From NCBI GenBank assembly GCA_017562135.1, contig QEYB01001046.1, positions 744,001-808,000 on the forward strand: a stretch of DNA of 64,000 nt, read 5' to 3'. The notes beneath the pieces were generated by a model. The model worked only from the letters and a program-made list of their open reading frames with translations, had not been told where the DNA came from and ran no database searches. Source of the stretch: Dipylidium caninum. Lineage: Eukaryota > Platyhelminthes > Cestoda > Cyclophyllidea > Dipylidiidae. The translations under genes and the position numbers were made by a program. Below are positions 27,901 to 34,115 of this stretch, piece by piece (position 1 is the first letter of the stretch; every line of letters starts with the position of its first letter).

Positions 27901-30900
27901 CTCGACCGAGGAGTTTTTTCTACCTATTTTTGTAATTTACCATGATTTAACTCTCCTCCTTGCCAGAAAAGGCAATTTTTTCTAGTTTAATCGCTTCGTG
28001 ATGAAAATTCGGTGATCATAAACCAAAAATGGGCATCTGTATTGCTCTGATCTTGAAGTCGCAGACAAATGTCCTTCCAGTAAGTGTTCCTCAGACAATA
28101 AATTTGACCCAAGGAGAAACGAGAAGAGAATACTCTTGTATCCGATTATACTAGAACACATCCCAAATATTTTTCAGTGAAAAACCTAAGATGCCTAAGA
28201 AGTTTCCACAGGAGTTCTACAAACACCAAAGAGCGGAACGAAACAATGAGCATACCAACGGTAGACTCGCAACTGATAACTACTGAAAATAGTGACATGA
28301 AGGGGGCTGCTCGCTACCCCAGTGCCGTCGGTGGGAAGATGAGGCTGAGAACCTCCAACAACTTCAAGGCGTAAGCAATCAAAACGAGAGAAAAACCCGG
28401 AGCATTTAATTGTGAGAGAGAAAAATCTTGTCATTTCACTTCCCCTTATAGATACACTATAGAAGTCATTGTACCAATGCAAATTAGTGTATATTTATAA
28501 GAAAGCCGATCCCTCTTCCCCATTGCGTGAGAGGGGAAGAGAAAAGTGTACACCCCAAGGAATGTCCTCCTCTGTGCGTCTCCCCCATTAGTTTTTCGAG
28601 TGAGAAACTGTGCTATCCAATTTCACACACCTGAAATATCCCCAAACAGTTCATTTCCGCTTCGAGAACGTCAATCTGCGTCTTTGCGACACCAGTAAGA
28701 TGTCTATCCCGACAAAAATAATGCGAAAGATGGACATTAGTAAAGCGATATCCCGTAGCAGACCCATTGCAAACTGAATTCACTATTGTTTTCACTCGGC
28801 TGTGTCGAAATTTACATGGAATTATTAAATGCCAATGATTTAAGAACTTGCCTCGAGCTCCTGCATCAGATCCTGCGCCTCTAAGGGCTCGTGGCGTATC
28901 CTTGAAATAAGTTCTTTAATGTGAATAACAAAGTTACGCTCCTCTTCAGCTTGGGAGTTAGAATCCTTGATCTACAAACGCAGAAGAGGGGTTATTGGCA
29001 ACCTTAAGCGAGCTGATGGACAAACTCGTATGGTGCTTCGAGTCCCACCTGATTTCCGATCTGAACAATCTTGACCACATTCTTTGTCTCCTCTGTACGG
29101 TCTGCTGTAACTCGAATGTTGGCAATAGCACGGCAGCGTGAAAAAGTTTTCGCCACCCGCGCCAGTCTAAGATCAGCGTAAGTCCGAGCCCGGACCTGCC
29201 GACGTGGCGAGGTGAGCGCCACAGACCTGATATTGGGCATGGACTGTGCAGCGTCTGGGTTGGTCTCCACCTCCTCGTCCGAGGCAGACAGACTCGAACT
29301 TGTGACCGCTAACAGACTGCGAATGCCCTCATCATCCAACAGCGTCGGTTGAGTGAGATTTTCCTTCCGAGGGGGTTTTGGATTGTGTAGAGAGACTGTA
29401 GAAGCACTTAGCACTAGGGAAGGGTCAATTGCCGAATCGACAGCGTCCAGAGAAGTTTCGAGGGACTTGGCAGACGTCATGCCATTGCCAGCCAGGCCCT
29501 GATCCGCAAATTGTCGAATTGATTTGCGTGTAAAAGAGAAGACCATTCTAGTAAGTACTCGGCTATCCGAGTGTGGCTTTTCGAGACAAAAGCGTTTCGT
29601 TGAGAGGGTAAGAGCAAATTACCGGTTTCTTGCCTGTCGGAAACTCCGTTAAGAATTGCGCTACGTAAGTCATAATGGAGCGCTCGTCTGGGTTGTCCAC
29701 ATCAACATCTAAAGCAAATGAATAAAGTTTACATCTTAGTCAGCCTAAAAAGATTATCAGGAGCCTAAATGTGGTCACACCAACCTTCTACATCCAACAG
29801 CCGGGGAATGCCGAGTCTTTGCTCAGCCGCTTTGAAAGCGAGTTCCAGATTAACTCGGTTCTGGTTAGGCTGGATTTTACGCAAATCCAAACTCCCCGCT
29901 TCAATGCTGTGCACGAGGGCGCAAAAGGCACGACCGTCACGCCAACTGGCACCGAAGTCCTTTACTTGTAAGCCAAGTGACCTTAAATGAGAAAGTATGA
30001 AAAACGAGGGGCATTTTTACAATTCTCCCTCCTCCTCTATCCAAGACAAATCGACCACACCATTCGATGAAGATGCTGCTCGACAGATGGTATAGTTTGA
30101 AATATCCCGGTGAATCTTGTGTTCCTTCCGACGTTGTGAATGACAAAAATACTGGGCAGGCCGAAAAGTGGCCACAATTTTTTCCAATGTGCTCATTTAC
30201 TGTCAGTAGGTGTGGAGATAGTCCAGTAAACACGTAATTTTCGATACTATGGCTAAGCTTACTTTCGCTTAAAATATTCTTATTCTAATAAGTAGGAAAG
30301 ATGTCAAGGTCGATAATGGAGAAAGGAAATTTGCGTCATTGTATGCGATTTTAGTTCGATCAAGGATTAAAGGTAAACGAAGCAGTGAAAATAAATAACG
30401 ACACTTAGGACGATGTTCAAAAACCAAACTGGGGTCATCAATGGTTTAAAAAGTTTACAAAGGGCAAGGGGAGCCTCGAGGATGTTGAACTAAGGGGACG
30501 ACTTCAAAAATCACAAGGTGCATCCTGAGGGCAATGGTGGATTCAAACCGTCGATTAACTAAAGATCGGTTGTCCATTGTCTACGGATCAGCATCATCTT
30601 CATCGCAAAGGAAGAGCGCACGGGCGGGAAATTTGGTTTTCTAATGAATTTACGGAGACGGTACTCGATCAACGGTGTACAATCTGCGGGTCACTTTGTC
30701 TCGGTCATGGAACTAATGTGGGGCTGAGAAGTGAGCACGGCACGATAATCATGTACGAAAAAACAATGGTCTTCTCCCGAAGAAGCACCTATTCCGACAT
30801 TTCAACCATCACTAACAACAAAGGGTCCTTGTTGGTGCGTGGTGGGCTTTCTCAGGAATCATACACAAGCGACCACTATAGCGACCGCCTATTGCTAACA

Positions 30901-33900
30901 ATCCGAGCGAATGAAACAAGAGTTCTTAAATAAAAACGATCTGTTTTGGTCATTTACAAAAAAAATAATCCTTCCACACGACAACGCAAGGTCACATGCT
31001 GTAAAGATGCGACGGGAGAAATTAGGGGGCTCGCAAGTGAACATTGACCTCATCCACCCTAGTCGTCGTACTACCACCTTTTCGCCAAGCGACAAAAACT
31101 TTAATCATGTTGAAAAAGTGAAAACGCAACCCAAAAGTTACTCAATGCAAACTCGAAGGACTTAAAAAGAGATTAAATAACTTTCTACACGTTGGCGAGA
31201 GGTGTTAGAAATGGTGGAAATCGTTTTGTTAAGATGTAGGATTTTCTTAAAATAAATGTTTTCGCCGAGAAAATTTTGATTGCCTTTCGACTTACCTCAT
31301 ACCCTCTTGAACTTATTTTACCGTTTGACAAAAAGTGGTGCTTCACCCCAAACATCAAAAGCACTCGGTTTTCCGGCCGTCCATCTATTGTGCCCACACG
31401 GACGCCAGACCAAGAGGGCATTTCTCCCCACCACCCCTTCTTTTTCATTTAATTAGGATTGTAAACACTCTCACAGCGAACGTTGTCAACGAAATAGCTC
31501 TTACTCCTCGGCAAATCTGCTATTTAAGATGTTTTGTGGTGTAGAAGCCGCAGTCGTCTAACTTACGGCTCACAAACGTCGAGCACGAATTAATCTTGTT
31601 GTGAGTAGACACATTCCTCACATGTATTTGTTCTGTGGAAATGAAGAAGGCGTCCCTTAGTGGTCAGACAAAGAAGGGAAACTTTCAGGCGGTGTTTTGC
31701 GGTAAGACGAAGCTGAGGTACTCAGATGTCACTCAAAATCTCGGCAGAGAATGAGGGCAATGGAGATGATATTCGTCGCATTTAAACTATTTCTACGACC
31801 TCATCTAGACTGCCATTACCACTAAGTACTGGCCTTCCTGTATTGTTTAGTTCGTAGCCTACCGAAATGCCACAAGGGGAATTCCACTCGAAGGAATAAA
31901 AGAACACTTTTTACATGCAAATATCAGTTCGAGGTGGTCAGTCTTACAAAAATCCTGCGACTAGGCTATCGTACGATTATAATAAGTGTGCCCTGATGAT
32001 CTACACTCAGTTAACCGACTAGTTAGACGACTAGCATAAGTTCAGAGGCTCTCAAAACCTCTTTATCATAGCAAAAAAGCCATCATCATGCAAACTACTC
32101 CTCACTAGAAGCTACTTTGACGTACTTGAGGCTGGGCGAGATGAGGCGACAGACCCAGGAGAGTAAGGCCTTTTTGCGAGCCACCGCAGTAACTGGCGTC
32201 CCTTTATTCTCCAAAACACTGCCATTCTCAGTTGTCTTCTTATTGACCTCGTCCTCCTCGTCTGAAAAGCCTCTCCGTGCTCATCAATCTAGCAAATTGA
32301 AGAGATGATAACTAAATGATCGTGGTTAGGGTATTGAAAGGCTAATGTCCGCATAATCCTCTCATATTGTGAACTTTCCTGTTTCTCTAAGGTACAGTGA
32401 AAGTCTGGGGTAAATTGTGCGCGTACACAACGACAGGCACCAATGTGGAAAGAAAAAGTACAACCGCGTACTTCCAATGTCAAGAGGTGCCAAAAGATGG
32501 TTCCCGTGAGTGTCGTCGCATTCAGACGGTCAATGGAGCAATGAAAATCACTTCATCTTCAAATCACCAGACGAGCAGGGTGGAGAAGTTGGCCTTCGAC
32601 TTAGGGATACGCAAAACCGTTGACTGCGGTTAAGGTATAACAGTAATTGACACTGTGCAATCGCTCAGACGCCGATGCCCCTAATGTAGTTGCGAACATG
32701 GCCTAAAGTGAAGTCCTCCTGACCGAAAATACCTTCTAGCACGATAGGATTTCCTATCGCGTAGTAGTAGGTTCAACTTGGAAGAGAAAGCTAAGCAGAC
32801 CAAGCTACTGGGGACTGAACACCCGCTGGGCTGCCTACTTGGAGGAGTCAGTACCCTCTTCTCCGTGCCTACTCTTCCGTCTTAGAGAGACTCGTGCTGT
32901 TGTCGAGGCGACGACTATTCCCGACATCGAAGAGTAACGAATGATCCGCATTCATGTGCACCTGTTCAAGAGGAGTACGCTTTGTTACGGGCTCTAGATC
33001 ACTGCAAGACATTTGGCCTGGTGGTAGCTTCGCCGGTATAAGTCTGCACGTATAGGCGAACAAAGTAGTGCAAGAGCTGAGACGGTCAGATTCTTACGTG
33101 AAAGGAGAGGATGATGGACCAGATGAGGCCCAGAACGATAGCCGGCCGACCATCCACAATGTCGGAAGGGTTGATATTTACCAATTTAATCTAGGCGAAG
33201 GAAGCGCGAGCGGAAGGATGTAGATGGAGAAAAAGAAGGTGTATTTATCACAAGCAATTTGCATACCTTTCTCTTTTCAGTTAAAAAGTCCAGGGCTGTT
33301 TTGACGTTGCTCAGAAAATGCACCCGTTGCATTACCGGCGCTCTTTCAATGGGCTGGCAGGAGAAAGTGTTGTGGTGGCAATATCATGCCTGTTATTACG
33401 GACATATGAGTATTACAACTAGGGCTCCAAAAAACGGCTAATTAATTCAACTTTTTCTGTTTTGGGCGCGTCCTATGATGGCGCGTTATTGACCGATTTT
33501 GGCGTTATTTCATGGATTTTTAATAGCAAACTTTTAGTCTCTAATTTCCTCTCAAAGGAAACTCTAAAATCCCCAACAGAGCGCCAGACTCGTAAAAATT
33601 TGCATTATTAGTTGTAGATTAAGGGAGGTTGATGGGAGTCCTCACGAGGACTGGGAAGGAGAGACTTACCAGACGAACACCTGCGAGGACCTCGAGTAGT
33701 CGCACCAATTTAACACCATCTCGAATGTCGACGAAAAGGTCGCGAACGTAGTCGGGAGGAATTGCCTAGGGCATTTCAGGAGATATAACGTTCAGGGATA
33801 AAAAAATAGACAGCACCCGGCAGCAGCATGACAGTGGACCCACCTTGGCCAGGTAAGCGTTGATCCAATTTGTAAATGTCTTCCTCTGTGTACGCTCCTG

Positions 33901-34097
33901 TTCCTCTGCACAAATAACACATCAACAACAATGCTTTAGTCAGTAACCCCGTCTGTTGTCCCTCCTGGATGAAACCGGGTATTTGGGGGTAAACTAAACC
34001 CCCGTGAGCTTTATGGAACCGAAAAAGCTCTGTCGGCTGCACGGATGACTTTTGCCTATGCGAAGGACTCACCGGTTAATTCGATGACAGCGTCCAT
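452..34097 (-). CDS. SYNE1: Nesprin-like giant protein (SYNE1/MSP-300 family), 5' part of the gene, about 35 exons
   Basis: Nesprins bind F-actin through N-terminal CH domains and are normally anchored in the nuclear envelope by a C-terminal KASH segment, linking nucleus to cytoskeleton. Seen here: start codon at 34097, an in-frame stop 18 bases upstream of it, CH1 at about residues 10-121, an unusually long inter-CH linker of some 55 residues, CH2 at about 175-275, a Ser/Thr-rich linker to about 430, then about 4,200 residues of amphipathic helices with scattered Trp, as in spectrin repeats. Diagnostic motifs are IVLGLIW in CH1 and SIMTYVAQFL in CH2. The long linker favours nesprin over plakins or spectrins. 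Splice phases match between nearly all proposed exons, so few can be missing. The left end is open: no stop or KASH anchor is present. Four +1 frame breaks are noted separately. Other tandem-CH families are the only real alternative. Confidence 0.9.
984..1184 (-). CDS. SYNE1: Nesprin exon 34, spectrin-like
   Basis: 67 codons, including KSCQDWLSEASKQLDTC. Acceptor TTATTTCAG, donor GAG|GTGGGT, phase 0 at both ends. Confidence 0.86.
1510..2451 (-). CDS. SYNE1: Nesprin exon 33, spectrin-like
   Basis: 314 codons, helical, with LRQNLTFWRQATDSQQERW and FNVHSWISSLADE. Acceptor TTTCGCAG. The donor ACC|GTGAGTGTG is strong. The open frame past it to 1396 is regarded as intron. Confidence 0.88.
2533..3184 (-). 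CDS. SYNE1: Nesprin exon 32, with a +1 frame break
   Basis: Starts in phase 0 after CTTTTAG with NLHSESVTQRKLVLSTTEE, then the helical reading continues one base over (LELADAYADLIEHC, DRLKKWVALLPQ). The frames overlap in 3038-3114. Length is 3n+1. Donor GAG|GTAAGT. Confidence 0.83.
3561..5031 (-). CDS. SYNE1: Nesprin exon 31, with a +1 frame break near its end
   Basis: About 455 codons of spectrin-like sequence (EWEIVELSTWENLK, TMLAWIHEAKDKINTI) run to an in-frame TGA at 3664-3666. One base over, the helix continues naturally (EELRLLTDGWNSLTEARA) to donor ACG|GTAGGT. The two frames overlap only within 3664-3677, too short for an intron. Total length is 3n+1. Acceptor GGTTGTAG. Confidence 0.87.
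5098..5532 (-). CDS. SYNE1: Nesprin exon 30, spectrin-like
   Basis: 145 codons, including EVGRWANNIRQVPYF and RFIEWLTNCETAW. Acceptor GCCTTCTTCAG keeps phase 0, whereas the nearer TTTTAG would not. Donor AAG|GTGGGT. Confidence 0.88.
5605..6018 (-). CDS. SYNE1: Nesprin exon 29, spectrin-like
   Basis: 138 codons with DKKIHWLVKTADDANDR and KEARTWLLQSENTLR. Acceptor CATTTTAG, donor CAA|GTGAGT, phase 0 at both ends. Confidence 0.88.
6564..6881 (-). CDS. SYNE1: Nesprin exon 28, spectrin-like
   Basis: 106 codons, helical in the second half (LEEAFETAVRLETGLREMD, LEAAFASLEESFEL). Donor TCC|GTAAGC is good. The acceptor GGAATCAG is chosen to keep phase 0, and the first 20 residues are less certain. 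Confidence 0.82.
7041..7379 (-). CDS. SYNE1: Nesprin exon 27, in the +1 frame relative to exon 26
   Basis: 113 codons, helical (AAEQQVQAEDKAREHL, SAWSSELDDLSVG). Donor CAG|GTTGGT. Its right edge abuts exon 26 in a frame shifted by one base. Either it is the same exon with an extra base, or a 43- to 61-base intron lies between them. Confidence 0.85.
7441..9665 (-). CDS. SYNE1: Nesprin exon 26, 2.2-kb spectrin-repeat exon
   Basis: About 741 codons without a stop, consisting of consecutive spectrin-like repeats (for example TQLKEWQKAFEAPSE and LNHICAWIDNLLPR). Acceptor TCCATTAG, phase 1 entry. The left end is blurred by a frame break with exon 27. The donor GAG|GTGCTT (7441) is one possibility. 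Alternatively the reading runs on to about 7390. Confidence 0.9.
9666..11401. other. Nesprin intron, no recognised feature
   Basis: No stretch resembles a spectrin exon, RNA gene or mobile element. A small missed exon is possible because the phase between exons 25 and 26 depends on which donor is used. Confidence 0.5.
11402..11993 (-). CDS. SYNE1: Nesprin exon 25, left boundary uncertain
   Basis: A clear spectrin repeat (LLQRWETADDWLSTQ, ITDWCMWSNEMD, KRLAKITG). Acceptor TATAAAG in phase 0. The next exon needs phase 1 exit, which the donors G|GTGCGT (11402) or C|GTGGCA (11435) give. GTTAGC at 11491 has the wrong phase unless a small exon is missing, so the last 30 residues are doubtful. Confidence 0.82.
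11994..12733. other. Nesprin intron, no recognised feature
   Basis: Flanked by acceptor and donor of matching phase 0. Nothing was recognised inside. Confidence 0.55.
12734..14151 (-). CDS. SYNE1: Nesprin exon 24, 1.4-kb spectrin-repeat exon
   Basis: About 473 codons without a stop, several successive spectrin-like repeats (for example FLQIWEDADRMMEEKA and NSRWVNILDHTRRLEEM). Acceptor CTTTTTTAG, donor GTT|GTAAGT. Phase 1 entry fits exon 23, and it leaves in phase 0. Confidence 0.92.
14152..16620. other. Nesprin intron pair around exon 23's left side
   Basis: This 2.5-kb intron between exons 23 and 24 contains the plus-strand exon-like frame at 14295-14549. Otherwise nothing was recognised. 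Confidence 0.5.
14295..14549 (+). CDS. Exon-like reading frame nested antisense in a nesprin intron, unidentified
   Basis: 85 codons are open between acceptor TCTCTTCAG and donor AAG|GTAGCT, phase 0 at both ends, on the strand opposite to the host gene. The translation is charged and helix-prone (HVILMKSHRSECELIQKW, EAKSMLKAEYEKQQDSK, LRKYIATVAKK), unlike the random look of neighbouring intronic frames. I do not recognise the family, and no partner exons were found on the plus strand. It could be a nested gene, an exon fragment or chance. Confidence 0.35.
16621..16955 (-). CDS. SYNE1: Nesprin exon 23, spectrin-like
   Basis: Joins exon 22 to give LDGVQQWTNELEDLANQLC, a spectrin A-helix, then IARRYRAMLEKFKEMV. 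Acceptor ATTTCTAG, donor G|GTGAGA, phase 2 in and 1 out. Confidence 0.88.
17842..18065 (-). CDS. SYNE1: Nesprin exon 22, spectrin-like
   Basis: Helical (EIEHILEELVKMDPDSAAQ, MRELPERWLDFDA). Acceptor CATTGTAG, donor AA|GTGAGA. It leaves in phase 2, which matches exon 23. Confidence 0.87.
18995..19156 (-). CDS. SYNE1: Nesprin exon 21, spectrin-like
   Basis: 54 codons ending KLMEASERLRSEEFRIENG and a short tail. Acceptor TCTTCGTAG, donor GAA|GTAAGT, phase 0 at both ends. Confidence 0.82.
19348..19767 (-). CDS. SYNE1: Nesprin exon 20, spectrin-like
   Basis: 140 codons, helical, with EDALEAWLVEAENVM and LTQWSLERLEQQ. Acceptor GTGATTTCAG, donor AAG|GTTAGT, phase 0 at both ends. Confidence 0.88.
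20659..20802 (-). CDS. SYNE1: Nesprin exon 19, coiled-coil segment
   Basis: 48 codons of charged helix (TKALEEAEERLEELKAKS). Acceptor GTTTTCAG, donor AAA|GTCAGT, phase 0 at both ends. Confidence 0.85.
21504..21830 (-). CDS. SYNE1: Nesprin exon 18, spectrin-like
   Basis: 109 codons, helical, with EAERCRKETERLRDLLQQM and KMSEWIEEAEVV. Acceptor CCCTTTCCAG. The donor GAG|GTTGCC is weak but is the only phase-0 option before the pattern ends. Confidence 0.85.
22396..22626 (-). CDS. SYNE1: Nesprin exon 17, spectrin-like
   Basis: 77 codons, helical throughout (EKSYQADTIETLKRDFD, KAEEATLDYRNQLQA). Acceptor TACCCTCAG, donor AAT|GTAAGT, phase 0 at both ends. Confidence 0.87.
22627..23930. other. Nesprin intron, no recognised feature
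   Basis: 1.3 kb between exons 16 and 17. No coding pattern, RNA gene or repeat was recognised. Confidence 0.5.
23931..24167 (-). CDS. SYNE1: Nesprin exon 16, spectrin-like
   Basis: 79 codons, strongly helical (LHTWIQEAEAKLREKN, VKKWRQYVNAL). Acceptor GATTTACAG, donor GAG|GTACTA, phase 0 at both ends. Confidence 0.87.
24168..25719. other. Nesprin intron, no recognised feature
   Basis: 1.55 kb between exons 15 and 16. Nothing was recognised on either strand. Confidence 0.5.
25720..26043 (-). CDS. SYNE1: Nesprin exon 15
   Basis: 108 codons. Helical ends flank a Ser/Gly-rich loop (EPTSSAGEQPGSG). Acceptor TATTTTAG, donor ACG|GTAAGT, phase 0 at both ends. Confidence 0.85.
26133..26421 (-). CDS. 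SYNE1: Nesprin exon 14, with a +1 frame break
   Basis: The start (EKLEDKDRMADLLSLL) and the end (RFKNVCNEAQCSLRR to LDQIQ) are both helical, but they lie in different frames one base apart. The length is 3n+1. Either one base is extra or a 31-base intron (26343-26373, GT..AG) is removed. Acceptor TTACAG, donor CAA|GTGAGT. Confidence 0.78.
26422..27481. other. Nesprin intron, no recognised feature
   Basis: About 1.06 kb between exons 13 and 14, AT-rich towards the right. Nothing was recognised. Confidence 0.5.
27482..27823 (-). CDS. SYNE1: Nesprin exon 13, first clear spectrin-like repeat
   Basis: Encodes 114 residues with regularly spaced Trp (KWTQ, EWRWRL, GDWATVGRWLGQLE), as in the first nesprin spectrin repeats. 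Acceptor CGTAAAAG, donor GAG|GTGAGT, phase 0 at both ends. Confidence 0.88.
28631..28675 (-). CDS. SYNE1: Nesprin exon 12, 15-codon exon
   Basis: Encodes IDVLEAEMNCLGIFQ between acceptor AGACGCAG and donor CAG|GTGTGT. Both ends are phase 0. The helical sequence and compatible phases support it despite its small size. Confidence 0.7.
28852..28971 (-). CDS. SYNE1: Nesprin exon 11, helical segment with GC donor
   Basis: Forty codons, helical (AEEERNFVIHIKELI). Acceptor TTTGTAG. No in-frame GT donor exists before the frame hits a stop, but GAG|GCAAGT is a textbook GC donor, so a GC-AG intron is inferred. Confidence 0.8.
29049..29498 (-). CDS. SYNE1: Nesprin exon 10, Ser/Thr-rich linker after CH2
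   Basis: Encodes 150 residues with no spectrin pattern, rich in Ser, Thr, Asp and Glu. A basic segment (RRQVRARTYADLRLARVAK) lies towards its end. Acceptor GGATCAG and donor CAG|GTGGGA keep phase 0. An earlier acceptor (ACTAG) would put the exon out of frame. Confidence 0.75.
29623..29708 (-). CDS. SYNE1: Nesprin exon 9, end of CH2
   Basis: Continues as DVDVDNPDE then RSIMTYVAQFL, the highly conserved C-terminal part of nesprin CH2. Acceptor GCTTTAG, donor CCG|GTAATT, phase 1 in and 0 out. Confidence 0.92.
29785..29959 (-). CDS. SYNE1: Nesprin exon 8, CH2 core
   Basis: Contains DFGASWRDGRAFCALVHSI and later LGIPRLLDVE, hallmark CH2 motifs. Acceptor AAGTAAAG, donor AAG|GTTGGT, phase 0 in and 1 out. 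It is separated from exon 7 by a 2.2-kb intron carrying a mariner relic. Confidence 0.92.
30315..31255 (+). mobile_element. Decayed mariner-family (Tc1/mariner) transposase, antisense in a nesprin intron
   Basis: Spread over several frames with stops are recognisable mariner pieces in the correct order. They are a start region (EKGNLRHC), the helix-turn-helix part (VNEAVKINN, then WFKKFTKGKGSLEDVELRGR), a middle part, the catalytic-core motif HDNARSHA (family form HDNARPH) and an SPSDKNF segment like the family's third-Asp region. Many stops and shifts make it inactive. Terminal inverted repeats and the TA duplication could not be placed, so the ends are approximate. It lies in the 2.2-kb intron between the two CH2-coding exons, on the strand opposite to the host gene. 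Confidence 0.8.
32116..32261 (-). CDS. SYNE1: Nesprin exon 7, acidic linker and start of CH2
   Basis: An acidic stretch (EEDEVNKKTTENGS) leads into ARKKALLSWVCRL, the first CH2 helix. Acceptor GCTTTTCAG. The donor AAA|GTAGCT is chosen because joining it to the next exon gives SLKYVKDFGASW in frame. A nearby GTACGT donor would break the frame. Confidence 0.8.
32892..32961 (-). CDS. SYNE1: Tentative nesprin exon 6, inter-CH linker
   Basis: A 70-base open segment after acceptor CTTGAACAG with a possible donor A|GTCTCT. It enters in phase 0 and leaves in phase 1, the phases needed between exons 5 and 7. The linker is poorly conserved, so homology gives no support and the boundaries may differ. 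Confidence 0.35.
33098..33190 (-). CDS. SYNE1: Nesprin exon 5, end of CH1
   Basis: Encodes 31 residues with KLVNINPSDIVDG followed by IVLGLIWSIIL, the most characteristic nesprin CH1 segment. Acceptor TTCGCCTAG, donor CAC|GTAAGA, phase 0 at both ends. Confidence 0.92.
33267..33353 (-). CDS. SYNE1: Nesprin exon 4, CH1 domain
   Basis: Encodes 29 residues with RVHFLSNVKTALDFL, the CH1 helix before the actin-binding KLVNI segment. Acceptor CTCCTGCCAG, donor AAG|GTATGC, phase 0 at both ends. Confidence 0.88.
33670..33765 (-). CDS. SYNE1: Nesprin exon 3, CH1 domain
   Basis: Encodes 32 residues including DLFVDIRDGVKLVRLLEVLAG in two parts (DLFVDIRDG, then LLEVLAG), a core CH1 motif of actin-binding domains. 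Acceptor CCCTAG, donor CTG|GTAAGT, phase 0 at both ends. Confidence 0.88.
33844..33905 (-). CDS. SYNE1: Nesprin exon 2, start of CH1 domain
   Basis: Reads EQERTQRKTFTNWINAYLAK, the typical first helix of an actin-binding CH1 domain. Acceptor TTGTGCAG and donor AAG|GTGGGT. Phase 1 entry fits exon 1, and it leaves in phase 0. Confidence 0.85.
34073..34097 (-). CDS. SYNE1: Nesprin exon 1, start codon
   Basis: Encodes MDAVIELT plus one base of the next codon. The donor is G|GTGAGTCC. An in-frame TGA at 34113-34115 makes this ATG the most upstream possible start unless another exon joins differently. The 5' untranslated part continues to the right. Confidence 0.75.
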
Positions 34098-34115
34098 GAG
34101 GATAGAGGGGACTCA

